The notes under the pieces: model-generated
Told to the model about the DNA's origin: nothing
The model's database searches: none
What the model saw: only the letters and a program-made list of their open reading frames with translations
DNA from: CAZEVY01 sp964515555
GTDB lineage: Bacteria; Acidobacteriota; Terriglobia; Bryobacterales; Bryobacteraceae
Reading direction: 5' to 3'
Length of the DNA: 5,910 bases
NCBI GenBank assembly: GCA_964515555.1
Contig: CAZEVY010000171.1
Coordinates: 1-5,910 of the forward strand
In this document: positions 1 to 5,910 of the stretch, one piece after another
Layout of the letters: each line of letters begins with the position of its first letter
Numbering within the stretch: position 1 is the stretch's first letter
Translations under genes and position numbers: made by a program

Positions 1-7
1 CGCGCTG

Positions 8-853
8 GTGGCGCTCTCTCCCACGCAACCCGATCCTGCCGCGCTCGACGCCAAGCAGGAGCGGCTGCTCGCCATCCTCGGCGGGCTGAAGCGCGTCCTG
101 GTGGCCTACTCCGGCGGAACCGACTCCGCCTACCTGGCCTGGGCCGCCCACCGCGCGCTCGGCGACGACGCCGTCGCCATCACGGCCGACTCGCCCTCCA
201 TCCCCGATTCGCACAAGCGCGACGCCGCCGAGTACGCCCGCGCCTGCGGCTTCCGCCACGAGTTCATCCCCACCTTCGAGTTCGAGAATCCCGACTACGT
301 GCGCAACGCGCCCGACCGGTGCTATCACTGCAAGGACGAGCTTTTCCTGCGCCTGGACGAGGTGGCGCGCGAGCGCGGCGTGGAGCACATTGTCTACGGC
401 GTCAACAAGGACGACCTGGGCGACTATCGGCCGGGGCAGCAGGCGGCCAAACTGCACCAGGTCCGCTCGCCGCTGGTGGAGGCCGATCTCACCAAGGCCG
501 AGATCCGCGAGCTGGCGCGTCGCGCCGACCTGCCCTTCTGGGACCGTCCGGCGGCGGCCTGTCTGAGTTCGCGCGTTCCCTACGGAACGCCGGTGACCGT
601 GGAGACGGTGAAGACGGTCGAACGCGGCGAGGAAGATCTGAAGGCGCTCGGATTCCGCCAGTTCCGCGTGCGTTTTCACGGCGAACTGGTGCGCATCGAG
701 ATCGCCCGCGAGGAGCTGGAGCGCGCGCTCTCGCTCGAGATGGCCGGCCGTCTGACCGCCATCTTCAAGCCGCTCGGATTCCACTACGTCACCTTGGACC
801 TGGAGGGATACCGGCAGGGTTCGATGAACGAAGTGCTTCGTTCCGCTCAATGA
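8..853 (+). CDS. larE: ATP-dependent sacrificial/catalytic sulfur transferase LarE
   Basis: This is a PP-loop ATPase of the LarE family, 281 aa from a GTG start, close to the usual ~270-280 aa. In known systems LarE activates the carboxylates of pyridinium-3,5-biscarboxylic acid mononucleotide with ATP and replaces them with thiocarboxylates; LarC then inserts nickel to give the lactate racemase cofactor. Visible motifs are the PP-loop SGGTDS (residues 35-40), YGVNKDDLGDYRPG (130-143), AACLSSRVPYG (183-193) with Cys185 at the known sulfur-donor position, and near the C-terminus YVTLDLEGYRQGSMN. A CxxC (Cys105, Cys108, in DRCYHCK) is also present. In the Lactobacillus plantarum enzyme, as I recall it, these positions are not cysteines; three-cysteine LarE proteins are reported to hold a [4Fe-4S] cluster and act catalytically. 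The frame is open to the left edge (GCG CTG before the GTG), so the start is provisional and no ribosome site can be judged. No larA, larB or larC is visible. The family call is very secure; the physiological role is inferred. Confidence 0.93.
   Translation: MALSPTQPDPAALDAKQERLLAILGGLKRVLVAYSGGTDSAYLAWAAHRALGDDAVAITADSPSIPDSHKRDAAEYARACGFRHEFIPTFEFENPDYVRNAPDRCYHCKDELFLRLDEVARERGVEHIVYGVNKDDLGDYRPGQQAAKLHQVRSPLVEADLTKAEIRELARRADLPFWDRPAAACLSSRVPYGTPVTVETVKTVERGEEDLKALGFRQFRVRFHGELVRIEIAREELERALSLEMAGRLTAIFKPLGFHYVTLDLEGYRQGSMNEVLRSAQ
826..843. repeat. Perfect 8+2+8 inverted repeat at the larE / ABC exporter junction
   Basis: GAACGAAG, TG, CTTCGTTC form a perfect dyad inside the last codons of larE, ending 6 nt before the ABC exporter ATG at 850. 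As RNA it could fold into a 7-bp stem with a GTGC tetraloop, covering the place where a Shine-Dalgarno would normally sit. The stretch between the repeat and the ATG has no purine-rich ribosome site. It could be a coupling hairpin opened by ribosomes finishing larE, an operator dyad, or chance within coding sequence. The symmetry is seen directly; the function is inference. Confidence 0.45.
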
Positions 854-2709
854 GGTCCGGCGGTCCACGCGGCGGCGGGCGCCACAAACTCGGCGAAGAG
901 GACGCGCTCGGAAAAGCCTACGACGCCCGGCTCATGCGCCGGCTCCTGCGGTACCTGTGGCCTTACCGGCTTTCGGTGGCGGCAGCCACCGCCTTCATGC
1001 TGGTGAACTCCGGTCTCCAGGTGGTCGGGCCGCTGCTCACCAAGTTCGCCGTGGACCGGTACCTGGCGCCGGTCGAATCGGCGCGCACGGGCGTGATGGC
1101 CCCGTATTTTCCGTCGGACCCGTGGGTCGGCATGACGCTGGTCTCGGTGCTGTTCCTGGTGACGCTGCTGGTGGGGCTGGTGGCCGAGTTCACACAGGCC
1201 TATCTGATGCAGTGGACGGGCCAGCGCGCGATGTTCGACCTGCGCCGCGAGGTGATGGGGCATCTTCAGAAGCTCGACGTGGCGTTCTACGACCGCAACC
1301 CGGTGGGCCGCCTGGTGACTCGCGTGACCACCGACGCCGACGCCCTGAACGAGCTGTTCTCGGCGGGGTTGGTGAGCATCCTGGGCGACATCGCGGTGCT
1401 CTCGATTCTGCTGTTGACGATGCTGACGCTCAGTCCGCAAATGACGGGACTGATGCTGGCGGCGATGCCGCTCGGGCTCGTCGCGACGCTGTTGTTCCGC
1501 AGGCAGGCGCTGGACAGCTACCGGCGCATTCGCGTCGCCGTGGCGAAGATCAACGCGTATCTCCAGGAGCGGATCACAGGCATCAGCGTGGTCCAATTGT
1601 TCAACCGCGAGGAGAGCAGCCGGGAGGAGTTCGAGCTCATCAACCGCGAGCACCGCGACGCGTACCGGTCCGCCATCATCGCCTACGGCTGGTTCTACCC
1701 GGTGATCGAGATGATCGGAATGCTGGCGCTGGCGGCGCTGATCGTCTGGGGCGGGTTCCGTATCCGCGAGGGGGAGCTGACGCTGGGCGTGCTGGTGGCG
1801 TTCTTCCAGTACGGGGTGCGATTCTTCCGGCCTATCCAGGACTTGAGCGAGAAGTACAACGTGCTCCAGTCGGCGATGGCCGCTTCCGAGAGGATTTTCA
1901 AGCTGCTCGACACGCCGGTGGAGATTCAGGCGCCGCCGTCGCCGTCGCCCTTCCCCGCGCAGGCGGCGATCGCCTTCGATGGGGTCTGGTTCGCCTACAA
2001 GGAGCCGGAGTGGGTGCTCGAAGATCTGACGTTCCGGGTGGAGGCGGGCGAAACCGTGGCGCTGGTGGGTCACACCGGGGCGGGGAAGACGACCATCACC
2101 AGCCTCTTGATGCGCTTCTACGACGCCCAAAAGGGCGCGATCACGATCGGCGGCATGGACGTGCGCCGCTTCGACCCGCGGGCGCTTCGGAGCCGGTTCG
2201 GCGTGGTGTTGCAGGATCCGCACCTGTTCACCGGCACGCTGGAGGACAACATCCGGCTGGGGACCGCGGGCATCACGCGCGAGCGCGTGCTGGCGGCCGT
2301 CGGCCAGGTGAACCTGGGCGACTTCATCGCGTCGCTGCCGGATGGACTCGCCTACCAGGTGCGCGAGCGCGGCGCGGGGCTTTCGACGGGACAGAAGCAG
2401 CTCATCAGTTTCGCGCGCGCTCTGGCGCACGACCCGAGAATCCTGATTCTCGACGAGGCCACCTCGAGCGTCGACACGGAGACAGAGATGCGGATTCGCG
2501 ACGCGCTGGGCCGCCTGCTGGCGGGGCGCACGTCGATCGTGATCGCGCATCGCCTCTCGACGATTCAGCGGGCGGACCGCATCCTGGTGATGCATCGCGG
2601 CCAACTGCGCGAAACGGGGACGCACCAGCAACTGCTCGCGCGCCGCGGCCTCTACTACAAGCTCTACCAGCTTCAGTACAAGGACCAGGAGATCCCGGTC
2701 GCGCCATGA
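850..2709 (+). CDS. ABC half-transporter (exporter type, MdlB/MsbA-like), membrane domain fused to ATPase
   Basis: This 619-aa protein has the standard length and order of a bacterial ABC exporter half: an N-terminal membrane domain and a C-terminal nucleotide-binding domain, working as a dimer in the inner membrane. Hydrophobic segments lie near residues 41-64, 94-118, 172-196, 199-217 and 277-303, with a sixth (LGVLVAFFQYGVRFF) before the linker. The ATPase motifs are all intact: Walker A GHTGAGKTT (407-415), Q-loop Gln455, signature LSTGQ (from 511), Walker B ILILDE with catalytic Glu536, and switch His567. The LSTGQ variant resembles the MdlB/YheH-type lineage. The start is ATG 850, overlapping the larE TGA as ATGA with no visible SD, which suggests translational coupling. 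An in-frame Met at residue 29 (934) is an alternative, but the segment before it (EEDALGKAYDARLMRRLLRYL) looks like genuine family sequence. No partner half is nearby, so it may be a homodimer. The substrate (lipid, drug or peptide) cannot be told. Reading the same frame upstream to 319 only crosses larE and is not part of this gene. Confidence 0.93.
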   Translation: MRSGGPRGGGRHKLGEEDALGKAYDARLMRRLLRYLWPYRLSVAAATAFMLVNSGLQVVGPLLTKFAVDRYLAPVESARTGVMAPYFPSDPWVGMTLVSVLFLVTLLVGLVAEFTQAYLMQWTGQRAMFDLRREVMGHLQKLDVAFYDRNPVGRLVTRVTTDADALNELFSAGLVSILGDIAVLSILLLTMLTLSPQMTGLMLAAMPLGLVATLLFRRQALDSYRRIRVAVAKINAYLQERITGISVVQLFNREESSREEFELINREHRDAYRSAIIAYGWFYPVIEMIGMLALAALIVWGGFRIREGELTLGVLVAFFQYGVRFFRPIQDLSEKYNVLQSAMAASERIFKLLDTPVEIQAPPSPSPFPAQAAIAFDGVWFAYKEPEWVLEDLTFRVEAGETVALVGHTGAGKTTITSLLMRFYDAQKGAITIGGMDVRRFDPRALRSRFGVVLQDPHLFTGTLEDNIRLGTAGITRERVLAAVGQVNLGDFIASLPDGLAYQVRERGAGLSTGQKQLISFARALAHDPRILILDEATSSVDTETEMRIRDALGRLLAGRTSIVIAHRLSTIQRADRILVMHRGQLRETGTHQQLLARRGLYYKLYQLQYKDQEIPVAP

Positions 2710-2726
2710 GTCCGGCGGCGCCGGAC
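2710..2726. repeat. GC-rich hairpin directly after the ABC exporter stop
   Basis: GTCCGGC-GGC-GCCGGAC is a perfect 7-bp stem with a 3-nt loop beginning at the first base after the TGA. No T-run follows (the next bases are GCGCGCC...), so it is not a standard intrinsic terminator. It could slow 3' decay, weaken read-through into the downstream efflux gene, or be chance in GC-rich DNA. The symmetry is seen directly; the role is unknown. Confidence 0.4.
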
Positions 2727-2750
2727 GCGCGCCGCTCCTGCTAGCCTGAA

Positions 2751-2755
2751 GGGAG
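2751..2755 (+). promoter_or_regulatory. Shine-Dalgarno-like GGGAG supporting the GTG start of the CDF gene
   Basis: GGGAG within GAAGGGAGATC lies 3 nt before GTG 2759. The spacing is shorter than ideal, but this is the only purine-rich element in the 49-nt gap. It supports the GTG start, which is also favoured because it keeps the His-rich leader typical of this family. Confidence 0.5.
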
Positions 2756-2758
2756 ATC

Positions 2759-3679
2759 GTGCACCTTCACGCGCATCCGCATTCTCCGTCGCAGGGACGG
2801 TATTTGCGCTGGTCGCTCGCCATCACGATCGCCTTCGTCGCGGCCGAGGTGATCGGCGGGCTGCAAGCCCACAGCCTGGCGCTGCTCTCCGACGCGGGGC
2901 ACAATTTTACCGACGCCCTGGCGCTGGCGCTGGCGGCCCTGGCGCTCTACTTCCAGGCCAAACCCGCCAACGAAGTGAAGACCTACGGATATCACCGCGC
3001 GGGCGTGCTGGCGGCGTTCGTCAACGCGCTCACGATGTTGCTGCTCTCGGCCTACATTTTCTGGGAGAGCTGGGAGCGCCTGCTGCGTCCGGCGCCGGTG
3101 AACGAGACCACCATGATCGCGATCGCTGGGGCGGGCATCGCCGTGAACGTCGCGATCATGTACTGGATGTCGGCGGATCGGGCCCGCGATCTGAACATCC
3201 GGGCCGCCTACCTGCACATGCTGGGCGACGCGCTGGGATCGGTCGGCATCATCATCGGGGCGGTGGCGATCCGTTTAACCGGATGGCTGTGGGTCGATCC
3301 GGTGCTGTCGATATTGATCGGGGCGCTGATCGTCTGGTCGGCGCGGTCGATTGTCAAGGAGTCGCTCAACATCCTGCTGGAGGGCCTGCCGCACGGCATG
3401 AAGCTGGAGGCTGTGGTCGACGGCATCCGCGGGGTCGAAGGAGTGATCGGGGTGCACGACCTGCACGTGTGGAGCCTGGGCTCGAGCACGCACGCGCTCA
3501 GTTGTCACGTGCAGATCGAAGATGTGCCGCCGTCGGCGAGCGAAGGCATCCTGGCGCGCATCAACGAGGTGTTGTGCGAACGCTTCCAGATCCACCACAC
3601 CACGATTCAGTTCGAACACGCTGGTTGCGCGGTCTCCGAGAACGGCTGTCCGATCCCGGCCGGACAGCATCGCCAGTAG
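2759..3679 (+). CDS. Cation diffusion facilitator (CzcD/ZitB-like Zn/Co/Cd efflux)
   Basis: This 306-aa protein matches the cation diffusion facilitator family, inner-membrane dimers that export divalent metals (usually Zn2+, also Co2+ or Cd2+) in exchange for protons. Six membrane segments are apparent, near 19-38, 41-64, 82-103, 117-138, 152-172 and 177-197. The metal-site pairs are intact: His48-xxx-Asp52 in segment 2 (SDAGHNFTD) and His153-xxx-Asp157 in segment 5 (YLHMLGDALGS). The His pairs place it with Zn-type CzcD/ZitB rather than YiiP-type proteins. The C-terminal cytoplasmic domain carries HDLHVW (233-238), whose histidines are metal-site residues in the family. The N-terminus has histidines at 2, 4, 6 and 8, a probable metal-gathering leader, and the tail has Cys290 and Cys297. 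The start is GTG with a short-spaced SD-like GGGAG. It may be co-transcribed with the ABC exporter 49 nt upstream. The family call is firm; the exact metal is inferred. Confidence 0.93.
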   Translation: MHLHAHPHSPSQGRYLRWSLAITIAFVAAEVIGGLQAHSLALLSDAGHNFTDALALALAALALYFQAKPANEVKTYGYHRAGVLAAFVNALTMLLLSAYIFWESWERLLRPAPVNETTMIAIAGAGIAVNVAIMYWMSADRARDLNIRAAYLHMLGDALGSVGIIIGAVAIRLTGWLWVDPVLSILIGALIVWSARSIVKESLNILLEGLPHGMKLEAVVDGIRGVEGVIGVHDLHVWSLGSSTHALSCHVQIEDVPPSASEGILARINEVLCERFQIHHTTIQFEHAGCAVSENGCPIPAGQHRQ

Positions 3680-3773
3680 AGTAATCCGTCCGCCGATCGC
3701 AGGAGCCGGCGATGGCGCGCCCGACGCCGTCGCGGGCGACGTTGGCAGGTCCCAGGATCGCGAACGCAGCCGC

Positions 3774-3802
3774 TCGAACTGGTGCGGAACAGGGTGTATG
3801 AT
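3774..3802 (+). promoter_or_regulatory. Possible sigma70-type promoter for the kinase gene (maybe leaderless)
   Basis: TATGAT (3797-3802) matches the -10 consensus at 5 of 6 positions. TCGAAC (3774-3779), exactly 17 nt upstream, matches the -35 consensus at 3 of 6. The expected transcription start, about 7-9 nt after the -10 box, falls at 3809-3811, directly before ATG 3812. There is no SD before that ATG, consistent with a leaderless message. The -35 is weak and this is a by-eye match. Confidence 0.35.
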
Positions 3803-3811
3803 TCTCGTCGG

Positions 3812-5910
3812 ATGGTCGGCCGCCGGATCGGAAACTACTATATCCTCGACAAACTCGGCGAGGGCGGGATGGGCGTCGTCTACAAAGCGCGCGACGAGCG
3901 TCTCGCGCGGACGATCGCGCTGAAGTTCCTGCACGCCGACCGCGCCGGCGACGAGGAGCGTCAACGGTTTCTGAACGAGGCCCAGGCGGCTTCGGCGCTC
4001 GACCACCCCAACATCTGCACGGTCTACGAGGCGGGCGAGACCGGTGACGGGCTGATGTTCATCGCCATGGCGTACTACGCCGGCGACACGCTGTCACAGA
4101 AGATCGCGCGCGGGCCAATGAGCGCGGCCGAGGCGGCGCGCATCGCCGGCCAGATCGCCCAAGGACTGGCGAAGGCGCACGCCGCGGGGATCGTGCATCG
4201 CGACCTCAAGCCGGGCAACGTGATCCTCACCGGCGACGGCCTGGCGAAGATCCTCGACTTCGGCCTGGCCAAGCGCGCCGACGTGACCGGCATCACGCGG
4301 CCCGGCTCGACCATGGGCACGCCGCGATACATGTCACCCGAGCAGGTGCTGGGCGAAGAGGTCGACTCGTCGAGCGACGTGTGGTCGTTGGGCGCGATTC
4401 TCTACGAGATGCTTTCGGGGCGCCCGGCCTTTCCGGGAACGAGCCAGGGTGCGGTGTACCAGGCGATTCTCAACCGCAAGCCCGAACCGCTGGCCGAGGT
4501 GTGCCCGCAGGCGCCGGCTCGGCTCGCCGGCGTCGTCGAACGGGCTCTGGTGAAGGAGCGCGGGCGGCGGCCCCAGGCGTCGGAGATCGCCGCCGAGTTG
4601 GAGGGCCGGCCAGATGAGGCGCCGACGATGAGCGTGTCGCCGGCGGCGCGGCCGTCGCCGGGCGGGGCGCGGTTTCGCATCGCGGCGGCGGTGGTGGCGG
4701 TGGCCTGCATCGCGGGAGCGGCGTGGTGGTGGGTGCGGCATGCGCGGATCGAGCGCGCGCTCCAGGTGATGTTGCCGGAGGTGCGGCGGCTGATCGAACA
4801 GGATCGCGGCGCGGAGGCGTGGCTACTGGCGCGAGACGCGCAGGAATACCTGCCCGACAACGCCGAGGTCAAGGCGTTGCTCGAGCGCCTTACTTTCCCG
4901 GTCCAGGTTCGTTCGACGCCTCCCGGCGCCGAGATTTTCTGGCGCGATGCCTATAGGAGCGAGAAGGATTTCCCTTGGCAGCGGCTGGGCGTCACGCCGA
5001 TGCCGGATTTCCGGTTCCCGATTGCTTACTCGCGAATCCGGGCCGTGAAGGCCGGTTACCGTACCGTAGAGATCGCCAACTACGGCACCGGCGAGATGCA
5101 TTTCCGCCTGTTTGCTGAAGGCGGGACGCCCGCCGGCATGGTGTTCGTTCCCGGCGGGCCGCACCGGATCGACTCATCGCCGACGGTGGAGTTGTCCGAT
5201 TACTGGATCGATCAGTTCGAGGCGACCAACGAGCAATACCAGAAGTTCGTCGACAGCGGGGCGTATCGGAAACCGGAGCTCTGGAAACACGAGTTCCTGC
5301 GCGATGGCCGCAAGCTGAGCTTCGAGGAGGCGATGGGTCTGTTGCGGGATGCGACCGGACGGCCCGGTCCGTCGGCGTGGGAAGCGAGCTCCTATCCCAA
5401 GGGCGAGGAGAAGTTCCCGGTGGGCGGCATCAGTTGGTACGAAGCGGCGGCGTTTTGCGAATCGATCGGAAAGCAGCTTCCCACTGCCTACCACTGGGAC
5501 AAGATGTCCGGGCGGTACATTCCCGGCAACAGCGGGCTGTTGATGTTCAGCAACTTCGAAGGCAAAGGCCCGGCGGCGGTGGGCGCGCATTCCGGTTTGG
5601 GTCCGTTCGGTACCTTCGACACGGCGGGCAACGTGAAGGAGTGGGTCTGGAACGAATCCGCCGGGCAGCGCTACATTCTGGGCGGCGCCTGGGGCGAGCC
5701 GAACTACACGTTCCAGCAGCAGTCCCGGATGCCGCCCTTCGATCGCTCGCGAACCCACGGCGTCCGATGCGCGAAATACACCGAACCGCCCGCCGCCGGG
5801 GCGCTACTCCCGATCGAATTCTCTTCGCGCGACTTTCGCACCGCACGGCCGGTCGGCGACGCGGTGTTTGAGTCGTACCGGAGCTTCTACTCCTACGACA
5901 AGACCCCGCT
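3812..5910 (+). CDS. Receptor-like Ser/Thr protein kinase with PEGA and FGE/SUMF1-like domains (3' end outside window)
   Basis: The frame is open for 699 codons and runs off the right edge. The Hanks-type kinase domain (about 9-264) is complete: Gly-loop GEGGMGVVY (16-24), Lys38, Glu56, catalytic HRDLKPGN (129-136), DFG (149-151), and an activation segment ending in TPRYMSPE (170-177). A linker (265-289) leads to one membrane helix (290-308, ending WWWV). A charged helical stretch (311-360) follows, then a PEGA domain (about 362-422: VQVRSTPPGAEI, LGVTP, VKAGYRTVEI), then an FGE/SUMF1-like domain (about 441-656: GMVFVPGG, DYWIDQFEATNEQY, FPVGGISWYEAAAFC, GNVKEW, ILGGAW, HGVRC). The kinase should face the cytoplasm and the rest the periplasm. 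The FGE-like domain has only Cys549 and Cys653; the segment after GGAW (GEPNYTFQQQSR) lacks the two catalytic cysteines of true FGE, so it is probably a binding or other module. Residues 657-699 continue past it. ATG 3812 has no SD; GTG 3794 in the same frame is an alternative. This architecture is typical of Acidobacteriota. Target and ligand are unknown. Confidence 0.9.
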   Translation, partial: MVGRRIGNYYILDKLGEGGMGVVYKARDERLARTIALKFLHADRAGDEERQRFLNEAQAASALDHPNICTVYEAGETGDGLMFIAMAYYAGDTLSQKIARGPMSAAEAARIAGQIAQGLAKAHAAGIVHRDLKPGNVILTGDGLAKILDFGLAKRADVTGITRPGSTMGTPRYMSPEQVLGEEVDSSSDVWSLGAILYEMLSGRPAFPGTSQGAVYQAILNRKPEPLAEVCPQAPARLAGVVERALVKERGRRPQASEIAAELEGRPDEAPTMSVSPAARPSPGGARFRIAAAVVAVACIAGAAWWWVRHARIERALQVMLPEVRRLIEQDRGAEAWLLARDAQEYLPDNAEVKALLERLTFPVQVRSTPPGAEIFWRDAYRSEKDFPWQRLGVTPMPDFRFPIAYSRIRAVKAGYRTVEIANYGTGEMHFRLFAEGGTPAGMVFVPGGPHRIDSSPTVELSDYWIDQFEATNEQYQKFVDSGAYRKPELWKHEFLRDGRKLSFEEAMGLLRDATGRPGPSAWEASSYPKGEEKFPVGGISWYEAAAFCESIGKQLPTAYHWDKMSGRYIPGNSGLLMFSNFEGKGPAAVGAHSGLGPFGTFDTAGNVKEWVWNESAGQRYILGGAWGEPNYTFQQQSRMPPFDRSRTHGVRCAKYTEPPAAGALLPIEFSSRDFRTARPVGDAVFESYRSFYSYDKTP

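Noticed and set aside
319..849. Upstream in-frame extension of the ABC exporter frame into larE
   Set aside because: The extension only reads larE out of frame and has no transporter similarity. ATG 850 with the ATGA overlap gives the normal exporter length.
847..2631. Long minus-strand reading frame (about 594 codons) opposite the ABC exporter
   Set aside because: Its translation is rich in Arg, His, Gln and low-complexity runs with no recognisable motif. It mirrors the complete exporter on the + strand, as expected from GC-rich third positions.
957..2744. Second long + strand frame (about 595 codons) inside the ABC exporter
   Set aside because: Gly/Ala/Arg-rich translation with no domain, fully overlapping the motif-complete exporter in another frame.
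3728..3741. Possible terminator hairpin (CGTCG-CGGG-CGACG) after the CDF gene
   Set aside because: The stem is only 5 bp, no T-run follows, and such short GC stems are common by chance in this composition.
3522..3923. + strand frame of 133 codons spanning the CDF end and the intergenic gap
   Set aside because: It overlaps both neighbouring genes, is rich in Arg and Ser without a motif, and has no ribosome site.
3275..4006. Minus-strand frame of 243 codons across the end of the CDF gene, the gap and the start of the kinase gene
   Set aside because: It overlaps two well-supported + strand genes, has no recognisable motif, and its composition is that of a shadow frame.
5138..5779. Calling the domain a functional formylglycine-generating (sulfatase-activating) enzyme
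   Set aside because: The fold resemblance is clear, but the catalytic cysteine pair expected after the GGxW motif is absent and no sulfatase gene is in the window.

Overview
The window is GC-rich DNA (clearly above 60% by eye) and almost fully coding, with four genes on the + strand and no convincing gene on the - strand. No RNA gene, CRISPR array or insertion sequence was recognised. The last gene has a Hanks-type kinase, one membrane segment, a PEGA domain and a formylglycine-generating-enzyme-like (FGE-like) domain. I know this architecture mainly from Acidobacteriota of the Solibacter/Bryobacter type, so that group is the best guess. The assignment is an inference from family knowledge; there is no rRNA or other marker to confirm it.

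Layout: (1) 8-853, a LarE-type PP-loop ATP-dependent sulfur transferase of the three-cysteine kind. Its true start may lie just outside the window. (2) 850-2709, a complete ABC half-exporter (membrane domain fused to ATPase), whose ATG overlaps the larE stop as ATGA. A perfect 8+8 inverted repeat lies just before this junction. (3) 2759-3679, a cation diffusion facilitator (CzcD/ZitB-like Zn/Co/Cd efflux protein), 49 nt downstream with its own short Shine-Dalgarno (SD)-like sequence. (4) 3812-5910, the long receptor-like Ser/Thr kinase, which is still open at the right edge. It is preceded by a 132-nt gap holding a plausible sigma70-type promoter so close to the ATG that the mRNA may be leaderless.

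Genes 1-3 are tightly spaced and could form one transcript: a cofactor sulfurylation enzyme, an exporter and a metal-efflux protein. Their functional link is not evident beyond proximity. LarE belongs to synthesis of the nickel-pincer nucleotide cofactor, but larA, larB and larC are not in the window. The kinase appears to be a separate transcription unit. The most unusual item is this kinase. Its outer FGE-like domain lacks the catalytic cysteine pair of true formylglycine-generating enzymes, and the protein continues past that domain into a region cut by the window end.
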